Source: Mobilitalea torta (GTDB lineage: Bacteria > Bacillota > Clostridia > Lachnospirales > Lachnospiraceae). Taken from it: 64,000 bases of DNA. This document shows, piece after piece, positions 24,780 to 33,462 of this stretch. Position numbers and translations under genes: made by a program. Under the pieces are notes generated by a model, which worked only from the letters and a program-made list of their open reading frames with translations, did no database searches and had not been told where the DNA came from. The stretch lies in NCBI RefSeq assembly GCF_050433395.1, contig NZ_JBNPXH010000018.1:1-64000 (forward strand). Direction: 5' to 3'. How positions within the stretch are numbered: position 1 is the stretch's first letter; every line of letters begins with the position of its first letter.

Positions 24780-25466
24780 TCAATCCTTAGCTTTCGAAAA
24801 CCGGTAGCCCACACTCCTTACCGTTTTGATATGCTCCGTTCCGATGGAACCCAGCTTCTGCCTTAAGGTCCTGATATGGATGTCCAGGGTTCTGGATTCC
24901 CCGTCATATTCATAGCCCCAGATCTGATTCAGCAGCTCATCCCTGCTCACTACCCGTACATCGTGCTCAATCAGGTACATCAGCAGCTCATACTCCTTAT
25001 AGGTCAGCTCAACAGGCACTCCATGATTGGTTACCTCCCTGGTCTGAGGATTGATCTTAAGGGAATCCACCACAATAATATCACTCACATCCTCGTTTCT
25101 GGATCTGCGCAGAAGGGATCGGATTCGAGCCGCCAGCTCCAGAACCCCAAATGGCTTGGTTATATAATCATCTGCCCCTACATCCAGGCCCATCACCTTA
25201 TCCAACTCCTTATCCTTTGCCGTAAGACAGATCACCGGGACATTCTTAAGCTGGATATCCTGTCTCAGCATACGGATTGCCGCCAATCCATCCATACCCG
25301 GCAGCATCAGATCAAATATTGCCAGATCCGGGGGGTCCTCCTTCATCTCCAATAAGGCCGGCTCAGCCGCCTCATAGGCTTTGATCTTGTAGCCAAACCC
25401 CTCCAGCGCTATTTTAAGAAGCTCTCTAATATTCTCATCGTCCTCAATTACATAGATTTTTTCCAT
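24780..25466 (-). CDS. phoP: phosphate-regulon response regulator (OmpR/PhoB family)
   Basis: About 228 residues from the ATG at 25466; an ATG 12 nt upstream is in frame but sits only one base from GGAGG. The receiver domain (about 1-120) has the acidic pair in VIEDDENIRELL, the phospho-acceptor Asp in LAIFDLMLPGMDG and the Lys in CLTAKDKE. The winged-helix domain (about 135-225) ends with HIRTLRQKLG...RTVRGVGYRF-type sequence (RSVGYRF here). It should bind the TTTACA-like repeats before pstS. Directly followed by phoR. Confidence 0.92.
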   Translation of the reverse strand: MEKIYVIEDDENIRELLKIALEGFGYKIKAYEAAEPALLEMKEDPPDLAIFDLMLPGMDGLAAIRMLRQDIQLKNVPVICLTAKDKELDKVMGLDVGADDYITKPFGVLELAARIRSLLRRSRNEDVSDIIVVDSLKINPQTREVTNHGVPVELTYKEYELLMYLIEHDVRVVSRDELLNQIWGYEYDGESRTLDIHIRTLRQKLGSIGTEHIKTVRSVGYRFSKAKD

Positions 25467-25534
25467 ACGGATAACCATGCCTCCTTCAAAGCCGGAAGAA
25501 TTTATGCACAGCACAAATTTTTTACCAGCTCTTT

Positions 25535-26197
25535 CTACAAAATTCTAATATTATTCACCGATCCCGTCTCATGAAATTCCGTCCATTCACAGATGTTCAC
25601 CGCATGATCCCCAATTCGTTCAAAATACTTTGCGATCATTAAAATATCAACACACTGGTCCACATGCTCCGAGGTGGTACGAAGAAGCATGGCTACCTCT
25701 TCCTTTACCTTGTCAAATAAATCATCTACCACGTCATCTCTTTTCATAATCTCTCTGGCCTCCGTCACATTTACACTGGTAAAGGCCGCTACCGCATCGT
25801 GTACCATCTTCTTGGATACCTTGCCCATCTCAGGTATATGCTTTACCAGATCATAAACCGGTTCCCGCCTCTCCCGGATAATTAACTCCGCGATATCCGC
25901 CGCATGATCTCCAATTCTCTCCATATCCGTTACTACCTTCAGTGCGGTGGTAACAATGCGAAGATCCCTGGCAACCGGCTGCTGCTTCAGGATTAAGGAG
26001 AGGCATCTTGCCTCAATGGTCTTTTCTATATCATTTACATTTCTGTCTTCCTGTATGATTTCCTTTGCCAAGTCCTCATTCTGGGTCTCAAAAGCAATTA
26101 AAGTCTTTTCTATCGCATTTTCAATGAGCTGGCCCATTTCAATCAGGTTTTCCTTTAATACCTGGAGCTCATGCTCAAAACTAAGTCTGGCTGTCAT
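25535..26197 (-). CDS. phoU: phosphate signalling regulator PhoU
   Basis: A 220-residue all-helical protein made of two three-helix PhoU repeats. The first has the metal-binding ExxxD pattern in LEVVTDMERIGDHAADIAE-like sequence, and the second the matching KYFERIGDHAVNICEW. PhoU couples the Pst transporter to PhoR and damps phosphate uptake. It lies between pstB (77-nt gap) and phoP, the usual place. AGGGGGCAATTCCT precedes the ATG. Confidence 0.95.
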   Translation of the reverse strand: MTARLSFEHELQVLKENLIEMGQLIENAIEKTLIAFETQNEDLAKEIIQEDRNVNDIEKTIEARCLSLILKQQPVARDLRIVTTALKVVTDMERIGDHAADIAELIIRERREPVYDLVKHIPEMGKVSKKMVHDAVAAFTSVNVTEAREIMKRDDVVDDLFDKVKEEVAMLLRTTSEHVDQCVDILMIAKYFERIGDHAVNICEWTEFHETGSVNNIRIL

Positions 26198-26273
26198 AGG
26201 AATTGCCCCCTTTTTATTCTATATTTTTTCCTTTATTATATTAAATCCCGTTCCTCCTGTCAATTTCTCCTCA

Positions 26274-27032
26274 TCAGCCGAATCTTCCGGTGATATAATC
26301 CTCTGTCCTCTTGTCTGCCGGTCTGGTAAACAGGGTATCCGTAGGAGCCATCTCAATGACCTCCCCTACCAGGAAGAACGCGGTATAATCCGAGATTCTT
26401 GCCGCCTGCTGCATATTATGGGTAACAATTGCAACTGTATACTTTTCCTTCAGCTCGGACATCAGATCCTCAATCTTCAGGGTTGAGATGGGATCCAGTG
26501 CCGAAGTGGGCTCATCCATGAGGATGACCTCCGGCTCTACGGCAAGGGCGCGCGCGATACAAAGCCTCTGCTGCTGTCCTCCCGACAGACCCAGGGCGGA
26601 TTTCCTCAGGCGGTCCTTGACCTCCTCATACAGGGCCGCTCCCTTCAGGCTCTCCTCCACGATCTGATCCAGCTTCGCCTTGGACTTGACGCCATGAATT
26701 CTGGGTCCGTAAGCCACATTATCATAGATGGACATGGGAAAGGGGTTGGGCTGCTGGAATACCATGCCGATTTTCTTGCGCAGCAGAGTGGTGTCCACTC
26801 TGGGATCATAGATATTCTCCCCGTCCAGGGTAACCAACCCTTCAATTCTGACACCGTCGATCAGGTCATTCATCCGGTTCAGTGTCTTTAGAAAGGTGGA
26901 TTTACCGCATCCGGAAGGTCCGATAAAAGCGGTAATCGCCTTTTCCTTTATCTTCATATCCACGCCCTTAAGGGCGTGGTTTGTTCCATAATACAGATTG
27001 AGCTTCTCTGTACTGATTTTATCTTTTAACAT
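26274..27032 (-). CDS. pstB: phosphate ABC transporter ATP-binding protein
   Basis: About 252 residues from ATG 27032 (GGAGAAG two bases before; an in-frame GTG lies at 27053). Walker A GPSGCGKST, the Q-loop in GMVFQQPNPFPMSIYDNVAYG, the signature LSGGQQQRL, Walker B VILMDEPTSALDP and the switch His in THNMQQAARISD are all present. It powers phosphate import through PstC and PstA. Its length and the PNPFPMSI segment are specific for PstB. Confidence 0.97.
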   Translation of the reverse strand: MLKDKISTEKLNLYYGTNHALKGVDMKIKEKAITAFIGPSGCGKSTFLKTLNRMNDLIDGVRIEGLVTLDGENIYDPRVDTTLLRKKIGMVFQQPNPFPMSIYDNVAYGPRIHGVKSKAKLDQIVEESLKGAALYEEVKDRLRKSALGLSGGQQQRLCIARALAVEPEVILMDEPTSALDPISTLKIEDLMSELKEKYTVAIVTHNMQQAARISDYTAFFLVGEVIEMAPTDTLFTRPADKRTEDYITGRFG

Positions 27033-27055
27033 ATCTTCTCCATTCCTCCCCACCT

Positions 27056-27937
27056 TTAACGATTTACATTAAAACGGTTTGATAAATACTTTGTAAGCAT
27101 ATTAATGCCGAATACAATAACTAATAACACCAATGCAATGCCAAAGGCTTCCTTATACTGTGCCTTTTCCATACTCAGATAAAGCTGTATGGTCAGGGTG
27201 CCTCCGGGCTGGAGAACCTTTTGGAACAGTCCTTCCCCGTATTCCCCCAGCTTTGGCAGAAGATAGCCGCTGCCGGCGGTGAACAGCAGGGCAGCCGACT
27301 CACCCACAATTCTTCCGATGGAAAGAATGACACCGGTAATAATTCCAGGCATGGCAGAGGGAAGAAGAATGGTCCGGATCATATACCATTTGGTTGCACC
27401 GATGCCCAGCGCTCCGCTGCGATAGCTGGAGGGTACTGTCTTCAACGCTTCCTGTGTATTTCTTGTAATCAGGGGCAGTACCATCAGGGACAGGGTCAAG
27501 GCTCCGGTCAGTATGGAATAGCCCAGCTTCAGGGTGGTGCCGAAGAACACATAGCCGAAGAGGCCGAATATAATCGAGGGAATTCCCGACAGAGTCTCCG
27601 TGGTAAATTCAATCAAGCCTACCAGCTTTCCCGGCTTGGCATATTCATTCAGGTAGATAGCCGCCCCGACACCGAAAGGAACTGCGATCAGCAGGGTGAG
27701 AACAATTACATACAAGGTATTTACAATATTTCCGGCAATTCCAAAAGTTCCTCGGATGGCGCTGGGCACGGAGGTGAGAAAAGCCAGATCAATGGAGGAT
27801 ATTCCGCGGCAGGCAACATAACCTACGATTCCGGCCAGCAACAGGATGGAAATGGATGCACAGACGTAAATAATCACGTAAGCGATCAAATCCAGGGGAC
27901 GGCGCCTCTTTTCAAATATACTCTCAGCTGTCGGCAT
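27056..27937 (-). CDS. pstA: phosphate ABC transporter permease PstA
   Basis: A 293-residue inner-membrane permease with six predicted helices. The permease loop is SYRSGALGIGATKWYMIRTI (about residues 175-195), and STVP-like GIPSIIFGLFGYVFF is typical for PstA. It forms the phosphate channel with PstC. The start overlaps the end of pstC by 14 bp, implying coupled translation; GGAGGGAAGAAGA precedes the ATG. Confidence 0.95.
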   Translation of the reverse strand: MPTAESIFEKRRRPLDLIAYVIIYVCASISILLLAGIVGYVACRGISSIDLAFLTSVPSAIRGTFGIAGNIVNTLYVIVLTLLIAVPFGVGAAIYLNEYAKPGKLVGLIEFTTETLSGIPSIIFGLFGYVFFGTTLKLGYSILTGALTLSLMVLPLITRNTQEALKTVPSSYRSGALGIGATKWYMIRTILLPSAMPGIITGVILSIGRIVGESAALLFTAGSGYLLPKLGEYGEGLFQKVLQPGGTLTIQLYLSMEKAQYKEAFGIALVLLVIVFGINMLTKYLSNRFNVNR

Positions 27938-28862
27938 TCTTCTTCCCTCCCTTCATCACCTTGTTCAATACCAGGTTAATAATCATAATAAAGGTAAACA
28001 GTACTAACCCAATGGTAAATAACACTCTCTTATGGATATCTGCCGCATAGGACATTTCACTGACCACCGCGGTGGTTAAGAAACGCACCGAATTAAAAGG
28101 CAGCGGAAGGTTCGCACCATTTCCGGCAACCAGGCTGATGGCCATGGCTTCTCCGATTGCCCTTCCAACTCCCAGCACGATGGCGGTAACCACTCCCGAC
28201 CTTGCTGCCGGCAGCAATACCTTGAAGATGGTCTGGATACGGGTTGCCCCCAATGCCAGGGACGCCTGCTTATAATGCCCCGGCACCGCCTTCAGGGCCG
28301 ATTCACTGATGTTAATTACCGTAGGCAATATCATAATGGCAAGCACCAATACCGCGGAGATCAAATTCGAGCCCCCGGTAAACTGGTGACTCGGATCATC
28401 CCGGTAAATGGCCATTTCCAGTTTATACACAAGGGGATTCAAAAGCAGGATTCCAAGTAAGCCGTACACTACGGAGGGAATTCCTGCAAGGAGTTCCACT
28501 GCAGGCTTCACAATGCCTGCCAGTCTCTTCGGGGCGGTTTCCGCAAGGAATACCGCGGTCATAACACCAATAGGAACACCAATAAGGATTGCCAGTGAGG
28601 TTCCTACAATCGAAGTAAGAATGACATACAGAATCCCGTAGCTCGGCTCCGATGCCGTTGGCGCCCATGTGGAACGAAATAGGATATCGATCAGCCCGAC
28701 TTCAAAAATGGCCGGAGTTCCGCTGATAATCATATATAAGGAAATTGAAAACACCGCCAGCACAGCAAAAAAAGCGCAGATGACAAACACAATTGACGCT
28801 GCTTTTTCTACTGTATTCTTCGTATTATATCCCCCAAGAATGGAAAAGCTCTTCTCACTCAT
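27924..28862 (-). CDS. pstC: phosphate ABC transporter permease PstC
   Basis: About 312 residues from ATG 28862, chosen because GGAGG lies 6 nt before it; a longer frame to 28961 would run up to the pstS stop and lacks a ribosome site. Six helices, the loop HYKQASLALGATRIQTIFKV (about residues 195-214), and the PstC-type GIPSVVYGLLGILLLNPLV segment are seen. It pairs with PstA. The 98-nt gap to pstS is the only sizeable gap among the pst genes. Confidence 0.95.
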   Translation of the reverse strand: MSEKSFSILGGYNTKNTVEKAASIVFVICAFFAVLAVFSISLYMIISGTPAIFEVGLIDILFRSTWAPTASEPSYGILYVILTSIVGTSLAILIGVPIGVMTAVFLAETAPKRLAGIVKPAVELLAGIPSVVYGLLGILLLNPLVYKLEMAIYRDDPSHQFTGGSNLISAVLVLAIMILPTVINISESALKAVPGHYKQASLALGATRIQTIFKVLLPAARSGVVTAIVLGVGRAIGEAMAISLVAGNGANLPLPFNSVRFLTTAVVSEMSYAADIHKRVLFTIGLVLFTFIMIINLVLNKVMKGGKKNADS

Positions 28863-28960
28863 ACATACCTCCGTTATACTGCCTATTGAAACAGCAAAAT
28901 CACTCTGGAAAACAACATGTTTTATGCTGTTTTCCAAAGCGAGCTGCTTTACAGAATTCA

Positions 28961-29878
28961 TTAATCTATGGTAATCAATCCGATACTCTTAATCAGCTCT
29001 TTCCCTTCGTCGGAATTAAGATAATCAAAGAATACCTGGACTTCCTTGCTCTGTGCGGAGATCTCTCCCTTAGTAGCCATTACAAAGGGGCGGCTGAGCA
29101 GATAGCTTCCTGCTTTGATATTCTCCTCGGTAGGCTCCACCTCGTCAATCTTCGCTGCGGCAACCGTATCATCCACGATATCAAGGGATACATATCCGAT
29201 GGCTCCCGGGGTAGACGCAATCTTTGCCATAACACCGCCGGTGCTGTTAATCTCGTTAGCATATTTGCACTGCTCTTCAATCTTTAACAGTTCTTCGAAG
29301 GCTCCCCTGGTTCCGGATCCGGCCTCTCTTCCTACCACTACAATGGGCTGACTGTCTCCTCCCAGCTGGCTCCAGTTATTCACCTCTCCGGTGAAGATCT
29401 GGATCAGCTGATCCTTCGTCAGATTGGTTACCTTGTTATTCTTGTCGAGAATTATTGCAATACCATCAATTGCAACAATATTTTCTACAACGCCGGAGCT
29501 TTTTTCCGTATCCTTTAAGCTCCTGGAAGCGTTGCCGATGTTAACCGTCCCTGCCAGCACCGCCTCGATCCCTGCGGAGGAACCGATGAACTCTGCGGAC
29601 ACCATCACATCAGGATACTTTTCCATGAAAGCCTCGGAAGCAATCTTCGCCAGCTTCTCCATGGAGGTGGATCCGGCCATGGTAATGGTACCGCTGAGCT
29701 TCTCCTTAGCAGAGCCGCCGGGGGTATCCTTACCTGTATCTGAACTTATATCTGTCGTCTTGTCCTTGTCCGCACCCGGATCAGCAACTTTCCCATCCTT
29801 ATTGGAGCAAGCAGCCAGTGTTCCTATTACTAAGAGTATCGCTAAAAATAGTATCCCTTTTTTTCTTAAATTTAACAT
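28961..29878 (-). CDS. pstS: phosphate-binding lipoprotein PstS
   Basis: About 305 residues from ATG 29878, with GAGGAG 8 nt upstream; a GTG three codons earlier is in frame. The signal peptide ends in the lipobox TLAACS, followed by an Asp/Lys-rich linker. The binding domain holds the phosphate-contact motifs TMAGSTSMEKLAK, GSSAGIEAV and GREAGSGTRGAFEE, as in PstS-like SBPs. It captures phosphate at the outer face of the membrane for PstCAB. First gene of the pst block, under the PhoP box at 29974-30001. Confidence 0.95.
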   Translation of the reverse strand: MLNLRKKGILFLAILLVIGTLAACSNKDGKVADPGADKDKTTDISSDTGKDTPGGSAKEKLSGTITMAGSTSMEKLAKIASEAFMEKYPDVMVSAEFIGSSAGIEAVLAGTVNIGNASRSLKDTEKSSGVVENIVAIDGIAIILDKNNKVTNLTKDQLIQIFTGEVNNWSQLGGDSQPIVVVGREAGSGTRGAFEELLKIEEQCKYANEINSTGGVMAKIASTPGAIGYVSLDIVDDTVAAAKIDEVEPTEENIKAGSYLLSRPFVMATKGEISAQSKEVQVFFDYLNSDEGKELIKSIGLITID

Positions 29879-29946
29879 ATCCTTCACTCCTCATTCTTTC
29901 TTCTCTTTGATTTTTTCTTTGTTTTTTACAATATAAAATTATCATG

Positions 29947-29952
29947 ATTATA
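29947..29952 (-). promoter_or_regulatory. -10 box of the pst operon
   Basis: TATAAT on the minus strand, 21 nt downstream of the PhoP-box repeats. No good -35 is seen, as expected for an activator-dependent promoter. Confidence 0.6.
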
Positions 29953-29973
29953 AATTCTCTGATATCATGATTC

Positions 29974-30001
29974 TGTATAGATTTTGTAAATTTCATGTAA
30001 A
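29974..30001 (-). promoter_or_regulatory. PhoP (Pho) box before pstS
   Basis: On the minus strand TTTACA (29996-30001), TTTACA (29985-29990) and TATACA (29974-29979) repeat with exact 11-bp spacing. That is the TT(A/T/C)ACA direct-repeat array bound by PhoP dimers in Gram-positive bacteria. Confidence 0.85.
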
Positions 30002-30040
30002 CCCGGCATAATAATATTATTTTCTGCCTTATTGCATTAA

Positions 30041-30087
30041 AAAAGCGTTACGGCAGCCGACCTGTGTCGATATACCATAACGCTTTT
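30041..30087 (-). terminator. terminator after the acetyltransferase gene
   Basis: AAAAGCGTTACGG and CCATAACGCTTTT arms (30041-30053 and 30075-30087) with one mismatch; the minus strand ends in a T-run. It isolates the pst promoter from upstream transcription. Confidence 0.75.
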
Positions 30088-30098
30088 ATTATTCCATA

Positions 30099-30863
30099 TT
30101 AATAATGATGTATCTCATATACCGGATATTCTTTTTCAAAATGGTAGCCCAGCTTTTCCGCCAATGCCACCGAGCCCGGATTATGCGCATCCCAGCTGGG
30201 ATAGAGGCCCCGTGCCAGGCACTCCAGGATCAGCCTCGCTCCGCAGACCAGGGCCAGTCCCCTGCGCCGCTGATCTTTCCTTGTATCAATTTCAATCTCA
30301 ATCCCTCCATGATACCAGGAATAGGAGGATGCTCCCGAGACAATCTCGCCGTCCTTTAATATTACTACTCCTAAGCCATGCTTTTCATATGCTTCGTAAT
30401 TGTCAAAGTGAGAGCATAAATCTTCCGCCCAGCTCATGGATAATATCCTTTGATACAGCTCCCTGTCAATCATCCTCAGGAAATAGCCTTGGGGCAGTCC
30501 TGCCACAATCTGCCGCAGAGCTTCTTGATTAAATACATCTGCCTCTTTTTTAATTGCATAGCGGTTTCTTCTGCCTGCTTTTTCTTTGTGTTCCTCCTCA
30601 ATCAACGCTGCCCAGGCCTCATTCTGCGGTGTCATAATAATAAAATCAGACTGGTATTCTTCCGGCCGATACCGGACAACATCCCGGGAAGGCTCCCCTG
30701 CCAAAAAACAGAAATCATTTACGATAATATTGGCTGATTTCGGCTTCTCCAAATCATCCGCATAAGCATATCCCATGCAGTCCTGCAGGCAGGACCATAT
30801 CATGGTCTCATGCCAGCCTTCATAAAGATGGGCAATCCTGCTCTTGTCCTTTACCAGATACAT
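30099..30863 (-). CDS. GNAT-family acetyltransferase (GNAT_acetyltran type)
   Basis: A 254-residue cytoplasmic protein matching the Firmicutes GNAT_acetyltran family. The N-terminal half (LYEGWHETMIWSCLQDCMGYAY) is typical of that group. The GNAT core is in the C-terminal half: GIEIEIDTRKDQRRRGLALVCGARLI (motif A, about residues 190-215) with the acetyl-CoA pyrophosphate loop, and WDAHNPGSVALAEKLGY (motif B). The substrate is unknown. It is transcribed with the VOC gene 15 nt upstream and ends at a hairpin terminator. Confidence 0.85.
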   Translation of the reverse strand: MYLVKDKSRIAHLYEGWHETMIWSCLQDCMGYAYADDLEKPKSANIIVNDFCFLAGEPSRDVVRYRPEEYQSDFIIMTPQNEAWAALIEEEHKEKAGRRNRYAIKKEADVFNQEALRQIVAGLPQGYFLRMIDRELYQRILSMSWAEDLCSHFDNYEAYEKHGLGVVILKDGEIVSGASSYSWYHGGIEIEIDTRKDQRRRGLALVCGARLILECLARGLYPSWDAHNPGSVALAEKLGYHFEKEYPVYEIHHY

Positions 30864-30878
30864 ATTATCCCCTTCCGT

Positions 30879-31241
30879 CTACTTCATCTCTACCAGCTGA
30901 ACCTCATAGCCATCCGGGTCTTGAATAAATAAGAATCTGGTATGTGGATTGGGAGCAATCGGACCGCGCAGAATAGGAATCTGCTTACTGCTCAAATAAT
31001 CCATCGCCTCCTCCAATGACTTTACCGCGATACCGATGGAAATATCAGATTGCAGATGTTTCTCTGAGTTCTCCGGACTGTATAGAAGCTCTATCTTGGC
31101 CTGACCTTCCTCTCCCAGCATTGCAATCTCAACTCCGTTACCGCCGTGCCGGCTGTTGACCGGCAGCCCCAATATTTCATGATAAAACTGCATAGATTTC
31201 TCAAAGTTCCCAACATGCAGAGTAACCCAACAAAAATTCAT
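30879..31241 (-). CDS. VOC-family (glyoxalase/bleomycin-resistance fold) protein
   Basis: A 120-residue protein with the paired beta-alpha-beta-beta-beta modules of the vicinal oxygen chelate fold. WVTLHVGNFEKSMQFYHEILGLPV at the N-terminus is the first module (excerpt). The metal ligands fit His9, Glu near 54 and a C-terminal Glu in QDPDGYEVQLVEM. It resembles lactoylglutathione-lyase-like proteins, but the substrate cannot be named. AAGGAGGCG precedes the ATG. Confidence 0.88.
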   Translation of the reverse strand: MNFCWVTLHVGNFEKSMQFYHEILGLPVNSRHGGNGVEIAMLGEEGQAKIELLYSPENSEKHLQSDISIGIAVKSLEEAMDYLSSKQIPILRGPIAPNPHTRFLFIQDPDGYEVQLVEMK

Positions 31242-31335
31242 AAATAAACGCCTCCTTAAAATTTCTTTGGGTACTATTGTATCTTGTTTGTCTTCCCTCT
31301 GTCAATAAAAACTCGGCTGTCCAACTCAAATACTG

Positions 31336-31677
31336 GTGAAATCAGGAATCTCTATCACTCTCCCGCCTTCCATTATAGCAAGGGCCATTCGGAAAATGGA
31401 ATCCGAGCCGGAGCATTTTCATTCCATTGAAGAGCTGACCAACTATCTCCAGATATCCTCAAAAACATTAAATAAACGGTTTCACGAAGCCTTTGGCGTT
31501 TCTGCCTATCAGTATCAAATGAATCTTAAACTGAAAATGGTGTATTCCTTTCTCACACAGCATCCTGATGAGAGATTAAAAACCATAGCGCTGAATTTCG
31601 GTTTTTATGATGAATTCTATTTAAGCAAGATGTTTAAGAAAAAATACGGTATGCCCCCTTCTGTGATAAGAGGCTGA
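31336..31677 (+). CDS. AraC-type DNA-binding domain, probably truncated
   Basis: About 113 residues from a GTG. The whole product is one AraC-type double helix-turn-helix: IEELTNYLQISSKTLNKRFHEAFGVSAYQYQ and LKTIALNFGFYDEFYLSKMFKKKYGMPP (excerpts). Full AraC regulators carry an N-terminal sensing domain of 150 or more residues, absent here; the frame is closed by TAA about 30 nt upstream, and no ribosome site is visible. It may be a 5'-deleted remnant or a small orphan DNA-binding protein. It is divergent from the VOC gene. Confidence 0.55.
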   Translation: MKSGISITLPPSIIARAIRKMESEPEHFHSIEELTNYLQISSKTLNKRFHEAFGVSAYQYQMNLKLKMVYSFLTQHPDERLKTIALNFGFYDEFYLSKMFKKKYGMPPSVIRG

Positions 31678-31892
31678 CAGAGGTTCAATAGGGTATGCGT
31701 ATTCCAGTCTGTGCGAGGACTTCCGTTTACAGCTATAATTTTCATTGGATAATCACCCTTACAAGTGATTTTGCAGTAAAGCAGATCGCTTTTCTATCTA
31801 GTTTATTATATAATGCAAGAAACAAGGTAACAAGTACGCACATATTTGTTCCCTAATATGTGCAATGGAGGACTTATGGAAAAAGCTTGAAT
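31678..31892. other. gene-free stretch between AraC fragment and EAL-HDOD gene
   Basis: No gene, tRNA or clear hairpin was recognised. It marks the far boundary of the signalling block from the tRNA-Arg side. Confidence 0.4.
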
Positions 31893-33113
31893 TTAGTAAC
31901 CTAAATGCATGACCCATGTAATCGATTCCATATATATATTGACAAGATATTCCACAGCGTCCCCATCAAAATTCTCACCAAGGATATTGGCGTCCAGCTT
32001 CATGGCATCCAGCTTCAGCAACTCGTAGTTGATTGCTATATCCAGGGTGCGCTTGATCGGGGTCTCTTGTCCCAGCAGAGCTTCCTTTATAGAATCCGGC
32101 AGCAATATTTCATTTAACACATCCGCCATATCCTTGTTCATAAGCACGTCAATAGAGGAAAACATACCCGCAAGGAAATAATCAAATTGACTGCCGCCAT
32201 TGCCTGTTTTCTCTGCTATCAGCTCCATAAATTTTGCCCGTATTAAACAATTTCTGATCAACTCTCTGTTTTCAATATCCTGCCTGTCTGTCATAATCAG
32301 AAGATATACCCATTTTTTGATCTCCAAAAGCCCGATTTGAACCAGCGCCTGTCGAATACCGCGTATGTTATACTTCGATCCAAAATAGACGGAATTAGCT
32401 AATCTCAGCAGCTTATAAGTAAGTCCCAAATCGGTTTCGATTACTTCAGCAAGCTCCCGATATTCCGGATCGTCATGGTTTAATATCTCCAGGATTTTTA
32501 TCAGGTTTGCATTGAGTGGGGGGATCTCCCTTTCTTTCATAACAACAGGTTTGCAGAAAAAATATCCTTGAAAATAATCATACCCTATATCACGTGCACG
32601 CTGATATTCTTCCCTTGTCTCCACCTTTTCGGCAAGAAATCGAATCCTATTTTTATATTTTCTTATGAGCCGTCGCTGCTCGTCGTAGCCTACAGCAGGA
32701 AATTCTACCTTAATGATATGGGCAACGTCCAACAGGGGAAGGTATCTTTCGTCAAAAATAAAATCGTCAAGAGCTATGATATAACCTTTTTCTCTGAGCC
32801 TTTTGCAGGCGGCAACCACATCTTCATCAATCTCAACCCGTTCCAAAACCTCAACGACAATGGATTTAGCCGGTAAAAGTGCGGGGATGTTTTGCAGCAG
32901 CATATCCTTGGGGAAGTTAATAAACGCCTTGCTTCCCCCTGTGAGTTTAGAGAGATGCATGGTCAAAAAGGCGTTGCTGATCAGTTCAAATGTCGATTGA
33001 TTGTCATCCGTTCCCTCGTAAAAATTATTCATGCTTTTACGGTAAAGGAGCTCATAACCATACACATGCATATTTCTATCAAAAACAGGTTGACGCGCTA
33101 CATATATATCCAT
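31893..33113 (-). CDS. EAL-HDOD signalling protein (YuxH type)
   Basis: A 406-residue cytoplasmic protein. Residues 1-200 form an EAL-like domain (IYVARQPVFDRNMHVYGYEL, VVEVLERVEI, IALDDF, FQGYFFCKP). The EAL motif reads EVL, and some metal ligands of active c-di-GMP phosphodiesterases appear to be replaced, so it may only bind the nucleotide or be inactive. Residues about 205-390 form an HDOD domain (LLRLANSVYFG, IRGIRQALVQIGLLEIKKW). This EAL-HDOD architecture is common in Clostridia motility regulons. It follows the HD-GYP remnant and chemoreceptor on the same strand. Confidence 0.88.
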   Translation of the reverse strand: MDIYVARQPVFDRNMHVYGYELLYRKSMNNFYEGTDDNQSTFELISNAFLTMHLSKLTGGSKAFINFPKDMLLQNIPALLPAKSIVVEVLERVEIDEDVVAACKRLREKGYIIALDDFIFDERYLPLLDVAHIIKVEFPAVGYDEQRRLIRKYKNRIRFLAEKVETREEYQRARDIGYDYFQGYFFCKPVVMKEREIPPLNANLIKILEILNHDDPEYRELAEVIETDLGLTYKLLRLANSVYFGSKYNIRGIRQALVQIGLLEIKKWVYLLIMTDRQDIENRELIRNCLIRAKFMELIAEKTGNGGSQFDYFLAGMFSSIDVLMNKDMADVLNEILLPDSIKEALLGQETPIKRTLDIAINYELLKLDAMKLDANILGENFDGDAVEYLVNIYMESITWVMHLGY

Positions 33114-33238
33114 GGAAACGCTCCTTTCCCGATCAAAACTGTCCTTTCCCCCGATACCGCACTTTCTTCCGCTATATTGACATCGCTACTCACTTTCGTG
33201 GCCGATCGTCTCCGTATGCCTCTTAGCAGGGCCGATTA

Positions 33239-33400
33239 TCAACTCCCACTTTCGATGATTTTGACAAAAAGCCTTGCTATGTCGGGATCAAACTGCGTTC
33301 CCGCATTCCTTTTCATCTCCCGAATGGCTTCGTCCACAGTCATGGCTTTCCATTTCTGTCTATGACTTTTTGAATACTTTCGTGATGTGGGGAGGTGAGC
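33239..33400 (-). pseudogene. remnant: C-terminal end of an HD-GYP phosphodiesterase
   Basis: On the minus strand about 50 codons read ...KWKAMTVDEAIREMKRNAGTQF (excerpt) DPDIARLFVKIIESGS and stop at 33239. That is the conserved tail after the HD-GYP core (compare KAMSVEEAL...GTQFDP). The catalytic HD and HHExxDGxGYP parts are missing, and there is no start codon; the preceding DNA runs straight into the chemoreceptor's 3' side. An internal deletion must have removed the rest. Confidence 0.65.
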
Positions 33401-33462
33401 GCAATGGCCCGCCTCCCCGCAAAAAACATGCCCAAAGGGAATCGCCCGAACCTTTTACAGAA

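Noticed and set aside
27221..27979. 252-codon plus-strand frame over pstA
   Set aside because: Antisense to clear PstA; Gln/Gly-rich low-complexity product without ribosome site.
33114..33238. Possible c-di-GMP riboswitch ahead of the EAL-HDOD gene
   Set aside because: I could not find the conserved GEMM core elements; the stretch is short and looks like ordinary spacer.
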